From assembly GCA_016191815.1 (NCBI GenBank), contig JACPVI010000011.1:1-52289 (forward strand): 52,289 nucleotides of DNA, written 5' to 3'. The position numbers and the translations under genes were made by a program. The notes below the pieces were generated by a model that saw only the letters and a list, made by a program, of their open reading frames with translations, did no database searches and was not told the origin of the DNA. Numbering within the stretch: position 1 is the first letter of the stretch; each line of letters starts with the position of its first letter. The stretch is from Myxococcales bacterium (GTDB lineage: Bacteria > Myxococcota > Myxococcia > Myxococcales > Myxococcaceae). Of this stretch, positions 35,521 to 43,997 are shown in pieces.

Positions 35521-37163
35521 TGCGTCCTTTGAAGACCCTGAAGAGGCTCTACGACGAGGAATCACACGTCGTCCTCACCGAGAAGGGCTCGCCGCCGAGA
35601 GTGATCTTCTCCGGGGAGGACTTCCTGCTCGAGGACCTGCCGATCGGCACCCGGGTCATCTTCCCCCGGCCGCCGCTGGAGGGAGTGCCCAACCTCAAGG
35701 CCGCCATCCGCTGGGCGATCAACCACCCGGAGGGCATGGAGCCCCTGCACGCGCTGCTTCGGCCGGGGATGAAGGTGACGGTGGCCCTTGACGACATCTC
35801 GCTGCCGCTCCCCCCGATGCGCACTCCGGACGTGCGGCAGACCGTGCTGGAGATCGTCCTCGAGCTGTTGGCCGACTCGGGAGTCGACGACGTGCATCTG
35901 GTGATCGCCAACGCGCTCCACCGGCGGATGACCGAGGCCGAGATGCGGCGGATGGTGGGCCAGAAGATCTTCGACGCCTTCCATCCCGACCGCTACTACA
36001 ACCACGACGCGGAGGATCCCGACGGCATCGTCGAGCTGGAGCGCACCGCGCAGGGCGAGGTGGTGGCGCTCAACCGGCGGGCGGCGGAGTCGGACCTGCT
36101 CGTCTACCTGAACATCAACCTGGTGCCGATGGACGGGGGCCACAAGTCGGTGGGCACCGGGCTGGCGAATTACGCCTCGCTGAGGGCGCACCACAACCCG
36201 CGCACCATCCGCGACTCCGAGAGCTACATGGAGCCCAGGTGCTCGGCGCTGCACCGCTCCACCGAGCGGATCGGCCGGGCGATCGACAAGCACCTCAAGG
36301 TGTTCCACATCGAGACCGCGCTCAACAACCGGATGTTCGGCGGGCCGCTCGCCTTCCTGGGTCAGAAGGAGGAGGACTACACCGAGGTCGACCGCCTCAA
36401 GTTCCAGGCCACCCGCTACGCGCTCTCCAAGATGCCCCGGGCGGCCAAACGGAAGCTGTTCTTCTCGGTCCCGGCGGCCTACGAGGTGATCGGCGTCCAC
36501 GCCGGCGCCACCGAGGGCTGCCACGAGAAGACGCTGGAGCTGTGCTGGAAGCAGTACTCGGTGCCGGTGGAGGGCCAGTCGGACATCGTGGTGTTCGGAG
36601 TGCCCTACGTCTCCCCGTACAACGTGAACTCCATCCTGAACCCGCTCCTTTTGCAGGTGATGGGGCTCGGCTACTTCTACAACCTCAACCGCGGGGTGCC
36701 GCTGGTGAAGAAGGGTGGAGTGATCATCCTCTGCCACCCGGCCTACGACGAGTTCGACCCCGAGCACCACCCGAGCTACATCGAGTTCTTCAACCGGCTC
36801 CTGCCCGAGACACGCGACGCGATGGCGCTGGAGCAAAAGTACGAGCGGGAGTTCGCCGAGAACCCCTCGTACGTCCACCTCTACCGGAAGGCGAACGCCT
36901 ACCACGGCGCTCACCCCTTCTACATGTGGTACTGGGGCGAGAACGGCCGGCAGCAGGTGGGGAAGGTGATCGTCGCCGGGGCCGAGAACAACCACGTCCC
37001 CGAGCTCTTGGGCTGGGAGCGCACCGACACCCTGGCCGAGGCAATCGACTCGGCGAGGGGCTTCATGGGCCGGAGCGCCACCATCTCGCTGGTGCACATG
37101 CCGCCCATCCTCCAGACCGACGTGCGCCTGGGCCGCGAGGCCAAGCCGGAGACGCGCGGGTAG
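35520..37163 (+). CDS. LarA-like (DUF2088) lactate racemase-domain protein
   Basis: 547 aa, longer than the 420-residue LarA. The N-terminal domain has [11 protein letters not shown] and [13 protein letters not shown], corresponding to the LarA motifs that hold substrate-binding Arg and His. [12 protein letters not shown] and [14 protein letters not shown] match the region carrying the Lys that binds the nickel-pincer cofactor. The C-terminal part ([32 protein letters not shown]) is conserved-looking but unassigned. No LarB, LarC or LarE cofactor genes are in the window. Translationally coupled to the HAD gene (TGATG). Reaction unknown; a racemase or an acyl-processing enzyme are both possible. 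Confidence 0.85.
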   Translation: MRPLKTLKRLYDEESHVVLTEKGSPPRVIFSGEDFLLEDLPIGTRVIFPRPPLEGVPNLKAAIRWAINHPEGMEPLHALLRPGMKVTVALDDISLPLPPMRTPDVRQTVLEIVLELLADSGVDDVHLVIANALHRRMTEAEMRRMVGQKIFDAFHPDRYYNHDAEDPDGIVELERTAQGEVVALNRRAAESDLLVYLNINLVPMDGGHKSVGTGLANYASLRAHHNPRTIRDSESYMEPRCSALHRSTERIGRAIDKHLKVFHIETALNNRMFGGPLAFLGQKEEDYTEVDRLKFQATRYALSKMPRAAKRKLFFSVPAAYEVIGVHAGATEGCHEKTLELCWKQYSVPVEGQSDIVVFGVPYVSPYNVNSILNPLLLQVMGLGYFYNLNRGVPLVKKGGVIILCHPAYDEFDPEHHPSYIEFFNRLLPETRDAMALEQKYEREFAENPSYVHLYRKANAYHGAHPFYMWYWGENGRQQVGKVIVAGAENNHVPELLGWERTDTLAEAIDSARGFMGRSATISLVHMPPILQTDVRLGREAKPETRG

Positions 37164-37231
37164 TGGCCCGCATCAGAGGGCTTCCACCCAAGCCCTCTGC
37201 CACCCGCGGGAGAGGACTTCCCGGGTTGTCC

Positions 37232-37256
37232 TCGATGCAATCATTGATTGCATCGA
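37232..37256. promoter_or_regulatory. Perfect 25-bp palindromic operator of the FitAB module
   Basis: Two 12-bp arms, TCGATGCAATCA (37232-37243) and TGATTGCATCGA (37245-37256), are exact reverse complements separated by one T. The site ends 28 bp before the antitoxin ATG and overlaps the -35 region. Such symmetry fits binding by the ribbon-helix-helix FitA-type dimer of dimers, giving autorepression. Confidence 0.8.
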
Positions 37257-37276
37257 CGGCACAGGGAGCTTATTCT
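37248..37276 (+). promoter_or_regulatory. Candidate promoter of the FitAB module
   Basis: TTGCAT (37248-37253) and TATTCT (37271-37276) are 17 bp apart, just before the FitA start. The hexamers match the sigma-70 consensus at 3 and 4 of 6 positions; the -35 lies inside the palindrome. Confidence 0.4.
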
Positions 37277-37284
37277 CTTGGGTG

Positions 37285-37539
37285 ATGCCGGCGCACACGA
37301 GTTTGACGATCAGGAAGCTCGCTCCGGAGGTGAAGCAGAGGCTCCGGGTCAGGGCGGCGGAGCACGGCCGCTCGATGGAGGAGGAGGCGCGCGAGATTCT
37401 CCGCGCCGCCCTCTCCGGTCAGCCCGGATCGGGCCGGCGGTTGGTGGAATCGATCCGCCGGAGGTTCGCCGCCGCCGGCTACGTCGAGCTGGCTCCGCCG
37501 CCGCGAGGCCCGATGCGGGAGCCTCCGGACTTCTCATGA
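37285..37539 (+). CDS. FitA-like ribbon-helix-helix antitoxin
   Basis: 84 aa. The N-terminal RHH motif SLTIRKLAPEVKQRLRVRA with GRSMEEEAREILR is the FitA/Arc-type DNA-binding fold. The C-terminal tail, with VELAPPPRGPMREPPDF, is the toxin-binding segment typical of FitA. ATG 37285 is used; a GTG three bases upstream is possible. The stop overlaps the toxin ATG by 4 bp. A 25-bp perfect palindrome upstream is its likely operator. Confidence 0.93.
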   Translation: MPAHTSLTIRKLAPEVKQRLRVRAAEHGRSMEEEAREILRAALSGQPGSGRRLVESIRRRFAAAGYVELAPPPRGPMREPPDFS

Positions 37540-37955
37540 CCGTGCTGGACACCAACGTGCTCTCCGAGTTGATGCGCGAGAGTGCGTCGAAGCCGGTCCT
37601 CGAGTGGCTGAGCGCACAGACGCCGGCCAGCCTGTTCACCACCACCATCACCGAGGCCGAGGTTTTCCTCGGGCTGGCGCTTCTTCCCTCCGGGAAGCGT
37701 CGAAGGGCGCTGGAAGGCGCGGCAGCAGGGTTGTTCGCGGACTTCGAGGGCCGGGTGCTCGCCTTCGATTCACCCGCGGCCAAGGCGTTCGCGGAGATCG
37801 GGGCTGCGCGGCGGAGGGCCGGCCGGCCGATCTCTCACGCGGATGCGCAGATTGCCGCCATCGTGCGCTCGCGGGGCGCCCGCTTGGCGACGCGCGACGG
37901 AAACGACTTCGGCGGCTGCGGCATCGAGGTGGTCGACCCCTGGAGCTCCGGCTAG
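37536..37955 (+). CDS. FitB-like PIN-domain toxin
   Basis: 139 aa PIN ribonuclease. Metal-binding acidic residues are D5 in TVLDTNVLSELM, E in TEAEVFLGL, D in SHADAQIAAI and the final TRDGNDF. FitB-type toxins pair with RHH antitoxins, as here. It belongs to the same toxin family as the minus-strand PIN gene near 12.6 kb, but that one pairs with an AbrB-type antitoxin, so the two modules are distinct. Confidence 0.93.
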   Translation: MTVLDTNVLSELMRESASKPVLEWLSAQTPASLFTTTITEAEVFLGLALLPSGKRRRALEGAAAGLFADFEGRVLAFDSPAAKAFAEIGAARRRAGRPISHADAQIAAIVRSRGARLATRDGNDFGGCGIEVVDPWSSG

Positions 37956-38204
37956 CTGTTCGGTGCGAGATCCCGGACCGAGCAGGGGCGCATGTCGGAA
38001 GACGTTCGCAGCCCCGGTTGGAGGTGCATGCCTTTCTCGGCGCTGCGCGTGGCGCGAACGCGAGCGGTGAGTCTCTGGCAGGTTCGCGGGGGCGCCTCCT
38101 GTGGCCCCCCGGAGCGGGATTCTGCGGGTGATGTGCAGAGGGCCTCGGCCAGGGTGGAGCCTCCCGAGAAGCGTGGGCAGCCGCAGCTCCAGTTGGCACC
38201 CGGT

Positions 38205-39350
38205 TCAACGACAGCGAGCGGGGCGCCGGCGTGCCTCTTCGGGGGCGTCGCGGAGGAGGAACCGGTTGGTCAACCGCACGCGCGTCAGTCCCGCCTTCCG
38301 GGCAGCGGCGAGGCAGCGCCGGGCCTGCTGGCGCGAGGTACTCGGAAGATCCGACATGAGGTAACAAGAGAAGAAGCCAATGAGCAGGTAGGGGATGTCG
38401 GGGCCGACCGAGGCGATGAAGCGCGCGAGGGCGGAGACCTCTTCGAAGTCGACGTAGCCGGGGACGAGAGCGGTGGCGGCGACGGCGAGCGGCACCTCCG
38501 GGCGCTCCAGCCGGCGCGAGGCGAGATAGGCGAAGTTCTCCAGGGTCCTCTCGTTGCTGGTGCCGCACAGCGCCAGGTGAACGTCGGGATGGTGCGCCTT
38601 GAGGTCGAACTTCACGCAGCCGCCGGTCTCGAGCGCCAGGTTCGCGGCGGCGCGCAAGAGTGAGCGGTCCATCGCGCCGTTGGTCTCGAAGCAGAACCGC
38701 AACAGCCGCCCCTGCTCCGTGGCCCGCCTCCGGGCGATCTGCGCCGCGGCCAGCGCGTGCCCGAGCTGAGGGGTCGGATCTCCTCCGTAGAAGCAGACGC
38801 AGCTCGTCTTCTCGTCCACCGCGTCCGCCAGCTCGCGGGCGGTGTGGACGGTGGCGCTGTCGATGGTGCGCGCCTCCCAGCTCTGGCAGTAGAGGCAGTC
38901 GAAGGTGCAGCCGTAGTAGCCGACCGCGAGGTTCGACAAGCCGCGCTCCGCCCTCGGCGCGTAGGAGAAGTTCGGGTAGCCCGACGAGCTGCAACCCGGG
39001 CAGACCCAGCTCGCGCAGCAATTGGTGGGCAGAGGCGAGTGGCGGTAGCTCAGCGCCGCGCCCCGGGCGGTTCCCACGATCGGCCGCACTCGCCCGCCCT
39101 GGGCCAACCGGGTGCCGCAAAGGCCGATCATCCCTTCCCCCGGGCGGCATCGATTGACACAGACTGGGCAGGCCTGGCTGCTCGGGTCCTGCGGGGCCAG
39201 CTCCGGGAGCCCGATCGAGGCCCGGGCCTTCCTATGGGCGCGGATCGCCAGCTCCCGGCTCCCGGGCAGCCTCGCCCGCAAGCAGGCGCCGCAGACCTCG
39301 AGGGCCTCGGCCACGAGCTTCCGCGTTCCACAGAGGCGACAGCGGGCCAC
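38205..39350 (-). CDS. Radical SAM protein, AmmeMemoRadiSam-like
   Basis: 381 aa from GTG 39350 (ggagg ribosome site 4 nt upstream). An N-terminal zinc-ribbon-like part has CRLCGTRK and CGACLR, then CPVCVNRCRPGEGMIGLCG, the Cys-rich block seen in AMMECR1-associated radical SAM proteins. The catalytic cluster is GYYGCTFDCLYCQSWE (Cx3Cx2C), followed by FYGGDPTPQ and CVKFDLKAHHPDVHL. These PFL-activase-like enzymes form the radical SAM part of the uncharacterised AmmeMemoRadiSam system; MEMO is absent here. The 249 bp between this gene and FitB show nothing recognisable. Confidence 0.85.
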   Translation of the reverse strand: MARCRLCGTRKLVAEALEVCGACLRARLPGSRELAIRAHRKARASIGLPELAPQDPSSQACPVCVNRCRPGEGMIGLCGTRLAQGGRVRPIVGTARGAALSYRHSPLPTNCCASWVCPGCSSSGYPNFSYAPRAERGLSNLAVGYYGCTFDCLYCQSWEARTIDSATVHTARELADAVDEKTSCVCFYGGDPTPQLGHALAAAQIARRRATEQGRLLRFCFETNGAMDRSLLRAAANLALETGGCVKFDLKAHHPDVHLALCGTSNERTLENFAYLASRRLERPEVPLAVAATALVPGYVDFEEVSALARFIASVGPDIPYLLIGFFSCYLMSDLPSTSRQQARRCLAAARKAGLTRVRLTNRFLLRDAPEEARRRPARCR

Positions 39351-39372
39351 GCGTCCTCCCACCCGAGTGTCT

Positions 39373-39978
39373 CTACAAGCCGTACTTCCCAAGCAGGCGG
39401 TGCAAGTAGACGCGATCGATGCCCGCCTCCCGGGCGGCGCGCGAGACGTTTCCCTCGCATCGGCGGAGGAGGTCCTCCACGTAGTCGCGCTCGAATGCGG
39501 CCACCAGCTCGTCCTTGGCCTGCTTGAAGGGGCGCGCCGAGTCCACCGCAACCTTGGGGCGAAAGACGGCTCCCACCGCCGGCAGGGCCGCGTCGGTGCC
39601 CAGGCTCACCGCGCGCTCCACCACGTTCCTGAGCTCCCGCACGTTCCCCGGCCAGGAGTGCTCGCGGAGCAGCGCCCGCGTCTGCGCGGACATCGCGCCC
39701 GGCTCCTTGCCGATCGCGCGGAGGAACTCGTCCACCAGGAGCGGGATGTCGTCGGCCCGCTCCCTCAGCGGAGGGAGCGCCACCTTCACCACCGCCAGCC
39801 GGTGGTAGAGGTCCTCGCGGAAGGTCCCTTGGGCGACTTCGCGCTCGAGGGACTTGTGCGTCGCGGAAATCACCCGCAGGTCCATTTTCCTAAAGTCGTT
39901 GGCGCCGACCCGTTTCACCTGCCGGCGCTCGACCGCGCGGGGCGCGGCCGCGGCCAAGGGCGCGCTGAGAATCGGCAC
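39373..39978 (-). pseudogene. Truncated sigma-54-dependent regulator (3' half)
   Basis: The frame enters the AAA+ domain midway: VERRQVKRVGANDFRKMDLR, ISATHKSLEREV and FREDLYHRLAVV match the second half of sigma-54 activators, then PPLRERADDIP, HSWPGNVREL and a C-terminal Fis-type helix-turn-helix (GNVSRAAREAGIDR). The Walker A, GAFTGA loop and Walker B region, and any receiver or FHA domain, are missing; the frame closes about 50 codons upstream. Without these parts it cannot hydrolyse ATP or contact sigma-54, so it is a remnant, though the DNA-binding domain is intact. Confidence 0.85.
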
Positions 39979-40046
39979 GTCCGGACGGTAGATTCGCCTC
40001 CCTTGGCGGTCAAGGCGCGGCGTTCTCGCGGCTAGAATGGCCTCGA

Positions 40047-40465
40047 ATGTCGGGGCCCGTCTCCTTCGGCCGCTACGTCCTGCTCGACAAGCTCGCGGTG
40101 GGCGGGATGGCGGAGATCTTCCTCGCCAAGGCGACCGGGGAAGCTGGCTTCGAGAAGGCTTGCGTGGTCATCAGAGAGGTGCTGGACGCCCCCATCGAAA
40201 GCCCGAGGAAACGTCGCCCCGAGGTGCCGGAGGATCTCGAGGCGGCGGTGATGGGCGCATTGGAGCGGGACCTCGATCGGCGCCTCCCTTCCGCGGAGGC
40301 GTTCCGGGCGGCGCTGGACCGCTCGCTGTGTCGCGCTCGGTGCGAGTCTCGGTCGAGCCCGGGCAGGAACTGGTTCATCGCGCCAAGTTCGAGAAGGGAA
40401 AGCTCACGGTGGTGGTGGAGATCTTGCCGGGCAAGACCGCCATCGTCCGCGAGACGCTGCCCTGA
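40047..40465 (+). pseudogene. Deleted and frameshifted Ser/Thr protein kinase
   Basis: The N-terminus FGRYVLLDKLAVGGMAEIFL is the glycine-rich loop region of a Hanks-type kinase of myxobacterial form. After about 45 residues it jumps to the end of a kinase domain (RPEVPEDLEAAVMGALERD, PSAEAFRAAL), so about 200 residues including the catalytic HRD and DFG motifs are deleted. From about 40325 the sensible reading moves to another frame (VRVSVEPGQELVHRAKFEKG to a TGA at 40465), a beta-rich tail. It is divergent from the truncated sigma-54 activator; both are evidently decayed. Confidence 0.8.
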
Positions 40466-40470
40466 ACGCG

Positions 40471-40503
40471 TCAAGTTTTCGCTACAGCCGGCCACAAACT
40501 TGA
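40471..40503. promoter_or_regulatory. Inverted repeat between kinase remnant and secreted protein gene
   Basis: TCAAGTTT (40471-40478) and AAACTTGA (40496-40503) are perfect 8-bp inverted arms with a 17-nt spacer. They lie 6 bp after the kinase-remnant stop and 45 bp before the next ATG. It could be an operator or a weak terminator; there is no T-run. Confidence 0.35.
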
Positions 40504-40548
40504 TCAGCCCGGTAGCGCGGTGATCCTCACGGGTGGAGGGAGCACCGC

Positions 40549-41289
40549 ATGAAAAATGGTTGGCGCATTCTTCTCTTCGCGATCGTCCTCGTGGCCACGA
40601 AGGCGTGGGGCCGCCCGCCCGCGGGTGGCCCGGAGGCGAAAGGGGGCCCTCCTCCCGACCGGAGGGCCTCGGCGCTGGCGTGGGTGGAGGCCAGCGTCGA
40701 CATGCCGCCCACCATCACCGCCGAAGCGGAGTGGCTGCTCGCCATCGACGGAGAGCCGCTCGCCAAGGACGCCGACGCCGATCCGTCGCTGCCCAGCTCG
40801 AGCGCCCTCTTCTCGCGGGCGGTCACGCCGGGCGAGCACATCCTCAGCGCGCGGGTGGTGTACCGCGAGCGGCTCCAGACCGAGACCGCCTTTCTGGAGG
40901 GGTACCGGGTCGGCTTCACCTTCGTCGCGGGGAAGGAGTGGGCCCTCACCGGCCAGGTACCCTTCGAGGCCAAGGAGGGCGACGCCGTGCGCGTGCTCGC
41001 CAAGGTGACCTCGGGAGGAACCGGGCCGCTCGGGCCTCGTCTAACGCTGGCGCCGGACAGCGAAGCTCCTGGCGGTGTCGCCTTCGCCGCCAACTCACGG
41101 TCCGCTGGCGGAGCGGTGGCGAAAGCCCGGCCTTCGCCGGCCGAGGAGGAGGACCGGGTCGCTCCGGCGACGCCCTGCAGGGCCGGGAACCAGACCGCCT
41201 GCGTCCTGGAGAATTTCGAGCGGCTCTTCTTCCGCCGGTCCTTGGCCTCGCGCGCCCGGGGGCCGGTGCGCTCCTGGACCGGGTTGTAG
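40549..41289 (+). CDS. Hypothetical secreted protein
   Basis: 246 aa. A signal peptide (MKNGWRILLFAIVLVATKAWG) is clear. The middle reads as a beta-sandwich (AEAEWLLAIDGEPL, HILSARVVYRERL, VGFTFVAGKEW), possibly an Ig-like or PEGA-like fold. The C-terminal 80 residues are Ala/Pro/Arg rich with one Cys pair (PCRAGNQTACVLENF). No family is recognised. The gggtggaggg element just upstream of the ATG serves as ribosome site. Confidence 0.7.
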   Translation: MKNGWRILLFAIVLVATKAWGRPPAGGPEAKGGPPPDRRASALAWVEASVDMPPTITAEAEWLLAIDGEPLAKDADADPSLPSSSALFSRAVTPGEHILSARVVYRERLQTETAFLEGYRVGFTFVAGKEWALTGQVPFEAKEGDAVRVLAKVTSGGTGPLGPRLTLAPDSEAPGGVAFAANSRSAGGAVAKARPSPAEEEDRVAPATPCRAGNQTACVLENFERLFFRRSLASRARGPVRSWTGL

Positions 41290-41350
41290 GCGACGCTCGG
41301 GCGAGCGGTCTCTGGCGCCGGGCCTTCACGCATGAAAAGGTTCCGCACCC

Positions 41351-42052
41351 ATGCCGCTTGCCGCCGCCATCGTCGGGATTCTGCTCGCCGCCGCACCCGT
41401 CCCGGCTGAGGGCGACGGACTCATGGCGGTGGTTCACAAGACACTCGATGCCCACGGCGGTGAGAAGGCGCTCTTGAAGGCCCGGACGATGCGCCAGGTC
41501 GGCACGGTTGCCTCCACGGTGAGAGGCGGGACCTCCGGACGGATGACCCGCATCTTTCAGCACCCGGACCGGCTCCGGGTGGAGATTGCCTACCCGGGAG
41601 AGGAGCTGGAAGTCCGCGTGCTCGACCGCGACCGCGGATTCCGGCGAGGCACCGCGGTGCGTGGCCCACCGCTGGAGGCGATGGTGCTCCAGGCCGCCCG
41701 CATGGCGTTGCCGCTGTTGCTCCAGGAACGCAGGAACGAGCTCGTCGACCTGGGCAATCAGACCGTGGGCGGCAAGAGCTACCGCGCGATCGAGCTTCCG
41801 CTCTCCAAAGGCCTCCGGCTGACGGCGTACGTCGATCCGGCGACCGGGCTCATCTTTCGAAGCGGCGGGAGGGCCGGGCACGGCCCCAGCGAGATTGAAT
41901 TCGCCACCGCCTACGCTGACTTCCGCAAGGTGGACGGGGTGCTGATCGCCTTCCAGGAGAAGACGTACGCCCTCGGGCGCCACACCGGAAACACCGCGCT
42001 CGAAAAGGTGGAGCTGCTCTCGGCTCCGCCCGAGGGCGCCTTCCGGCCCTAG
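41351..42052 (+). CDS. LolA-like periplasmic protein
   Basis: 233 aa with a short signal peptide (MPLAAAIVGILLAAAPVPAEG). The mature part has the pattern of LolA/outer-membrane lipoprotein-sorting-like proteins: a helix VVHKTLDAHGGEKAL, strands in TRIFQHPDRLRVEIAY, YRAIELPLSKGLRLTAYVD-type antiparallel strands and DFRKVDGVLIAFQEKTY. It could bind a lipid or lipoprotein moiety. It lies 61 bp after the secreted protein gene and overlaps the convergent padR gene by 4 bp. Confidence 0.72.
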   Translation: MPLAAAIVGILLAAAPVPAEGDGLMAVVHKTLDAHGGEKALLKARTMRQVGTVASTVRGGTSGRMTRIFQHPDRLRVEIAYPGEELEVRVLDRDRGFRRGTAVRGPPLEAMVLQAARMALPLLLQERRNELVDLGNQTVGGKSYRAIELPLSKGLRLTAYVDPATGLIFRSGGRAGHGPSEIEFATAYADFRKVDGVLIAFQEKTYALGRHTGNTALEKVELLSAPPEGAFRP

Positions 42053-42690
42053 CGAGCGGCGCGTGCGGCGGCCGCGCGCTCGAGCGGAACCCCGGTGCGC
42101 TTCACGAAGTCGCCGATACGCTGCTTGCCGAGGAAGGCGCCCCAGCGCGGCTGTGCCTCAAGCTCCCGCGCCGCTCGGGAGGTGAACTCCGCCTCTCCCT
42201 CGAGGTGCTGGATGCGGTGATCCATCACCAGCCGGCCCACCGCCGGAACGTGCGCGGACATCGTCTCCCGCAACGCCCTCGCCTCGGCCAGGTGGGTCCG
42301 GAGTCGCCGAGTGCGGCCCTCGAGGATCCGCACCACCTGCGCCTGCTCCATCAGGTAGCAACCGGCGAGGAAGAGGTCGAGGTCGAAGTAGGTCGCGTCC
42401 TCGCCGTCGCCGATCTCCCAAAGCGCGGCCTTGACCCGCCTGAGCCCAGCCGGAGTGATTCGGTAGACCCGGCGCGAGCCGGAGTCGGTGGCGCTCACCT
42501 GCGCCACGAAGCCCCTCCGCTCGAGCCGCGAGAGCGCGGCGTACAGGTGCCCGTGCTCGCACTTCGCCCACCAACGTACGTGGCGGTAGCGAAGCTCGGT
42601 CTTCAGCTCGTAGCCGTGGAGCGGCAGCCGGGCCAAGGTGGAGAGGACCAGGATCTCGATCCGCGAGGGCGCGTCGGTGCTGCGTGCCAT
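42049..42690 (-). CDS. PadR-family transcriptional regulator
   Basis: 213 aa from ATG 42690. The winged helix has ILVLSTLARLPLHGYEL, then GHLYAALSRLERRGFV and RRVYRITPAGLRRVKAAL, the PadR hallmark. A long helical C-terminal dimerisation domain follows (FDLDLFLAGCYLMEQ). It is divergent from the PAF-acetylhydrolase-like gene, and two copies of a GTCAAYGATKGAC element lie in the intergenic region, probably its operator. An upstream in-frame start at 42729 would overlap the control region. Confidence 0.92.
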   Translation of the reverse strand: MARSTDAPSRIEILVLSTLARLPLHGYELKTELRYRHVRWWAKCEHGHLYAALSRLERRGFVAQVSATDSGSRRVYRITPAGLRRVKAALWEIGDGEDATYFDLDLFLAGCYLMEQAQVVRILEGRTRRLRTHLAEARALRETMSAHVPAVGRLVMDHRIQHLEGEAEFTSRAARELEAQPRWGAFLGKQRIGDFVKRTGVPLERAAAARAAR

Positions 42691-42734
42691 GGGCGCGAAA
42701 AAGTACCCGAAGGGCCGGGCTGCGTCCACCGCTG

Positions 42735-42762
42735 GTCAACGATGGACTAGTCAATGATTGAC
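42735..42762. promoter_or_regulatory. Double operator, candidate PadR site
   Basis: GTCAATGATTGAC (42750-42762) is a perfect palindrome around a central G. GTCAACGATGGAC (42735-42747) is a near-copy, 15 bp earlier. Both lie between the divergent padR gene (start 42690) and the hydrolase gene (start 42813), well placed to control both. Confidence 0.6.
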
Positions 42763-42812
42763 TTACGCCCGCCGGCGGGCTACGAAGCCGCCTGCCCGGG
42801 GGAGGAGCGGCC

Positions 42813-43997
42813 ATGAAGAGACTTCGCCTGGCGGTGGCAGCAGCGGCCCTCGCGTGGGCGTGCGGGGGAACGCTTGCGGAATCCAGCGAGCGGGAGCCCG
42901 CTCCGGCGAGGCCGGCGGCCTCCGATGCGAGCGTCACCTGGCTCCCGCCCCCGAAGGCTTCGACAAAGGATGCGGGGACGGCGCTTCCCGAAGGACCTTT
43001 CGCTCGGGACGCCGGCCAGCCGGCGCCTGCGGCGATCGACCCTGGCGCGGCCGGACCGTATCTGGCGGGAGTGCGGACGGTGACGCTCACCGACGCTTCG
43101 CGCAGCCGCAAGCTGGCGGTGGACGTGTGGTACCCGGTCGACCGGGGCAACACTGACGGAAAGGCCAACGAGTACCGGCTGGACGGGCTGTTCGGACCGA
43201 TCGCGTCGATCAAGAGCTCCGCCCGGCGCGATGCGACTGCGGCGTCATTGGGCGCCCGAGGGCTGGTGCTCTTCTCGCACGGCTACGGGGGCATCCGGTT
43301 CCAGTCGTACTTCCTCACCGAGCACCTGGCGAGCCACGGGTACGCGGTGGCGGCCCCCGACCATCCCGGCAACACCCTCGCCGACTTCGGGCAACTCGGC
43401 AGCGACGCGGCGGCGGCGCAGTCCGCGGTGGACCGACCGCTCGATATGCTCTTCGTGCTCGGCCACATGCTCGCCGGAAGCGCCGGGGTGGCAGTGAGCG
43501 TGGATCCAGCGCGCATCGCGGCGACCGGCCACTCCTTCGGCGGGTGGACCGCGCTCGAGGTGGCCCGCCGCGACGCCCGCATCAAGGTGGCCTTTCCGAT
43601 GGCGCCCGGGTTCAAGAAGGGCGCCAGCCCCAGCTTCGTCGCCACGCTGGCGAGGCCACTCCTCTTCTTCGGCGGCTCCAAGGACTCCACCACCCCGTTC
43701 GAGACTGATCAGCGGGCCCCCTACGAGCTGGCCCAACCGCCGAAGGCGCTGGTGAAGGTGCTCGGCGCGGGCCACCTAGACTTCTCGAACCTCTGCGAGG
43801 TGCCGGCGGCGTCGCTCTTGGTCGACGACGGATGCGACCCGCAGAGCATCGACCCGAAGGAGGTCCACGCCCGGGCGCGGACCCTCTCGGTGGCGTTCCT
43901 CGGCCGCTACCTCGACGGCGCCCAGAGCTACGAGCCCTACCTCGAGCCGACCTACGCGGCCGGGCTGGGAAAGCTCGAGTACTGGCGGGCGCCGTGA
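42813..43997 (+). CDS. Lipoprotein alpha/beta hydrolase (PAF-acetylhydrolase-like)
   Basis: 394 aa. The N-terminus MKRLRLAVAAAALAWACGG ends in a lipobox (WAC), so the protein is probably lipid-anchored. After a linker the domain starts with VDVWYPVDR; oxyanion region LFSHGYGGIRFQSYF and nucleophile elbow GHSFGG (S241) are clear, with acid region FFGGSKDS and a final His in AGHLDFSNLC. This is the pattern of PAF-acetylhydrolase/dienelactone hydrolase proteins, which cleave short acyl esters. The stop overlaps the GTG of the protease gene by 4 bp. Probably controlled by the divergent PadR protein. Confidence 0.88.
   Translation: MKRLRLAVAAAALAWACGGTLAESSEREPAPARPAASDASVTWLPPPKASTKDAGTALPEGPFARDAGQPAPAAIDPGAAGPYLAGVRTVTLTDASRSRKLAVDVWYPVDRGNTDGKANEYRLDGLFGPIASIKSSARRDATAASLGARGLVLFSHGYGGIRFQSYFLTEHLASHGYAVAAPDHPGNTLADFGQLGSDAAAAQSAVDRPLDMLFVLGHMLAGSAGVAVSVDPARIAATGHSFGGWTALEVARRDARIKVAFPMAPGFKKGASPSFVATLARPLLFFGGSKDSTTPFETDQRAPYELAQPPKALVKVLGAGHLDFSNLCEVPAASLLVDDGCDPQSIDPKEVHARARTLSVAFLGRYLDGAQSYEPYLEPTYAAGLGKLEYWRAP

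Noticed and set aside
37956-38204. Possible small gene between FitB and the radical SAM gene
   Set aside because: Frames on both strands lack protein-like composition and ribosome sites; no homologue is recognised.
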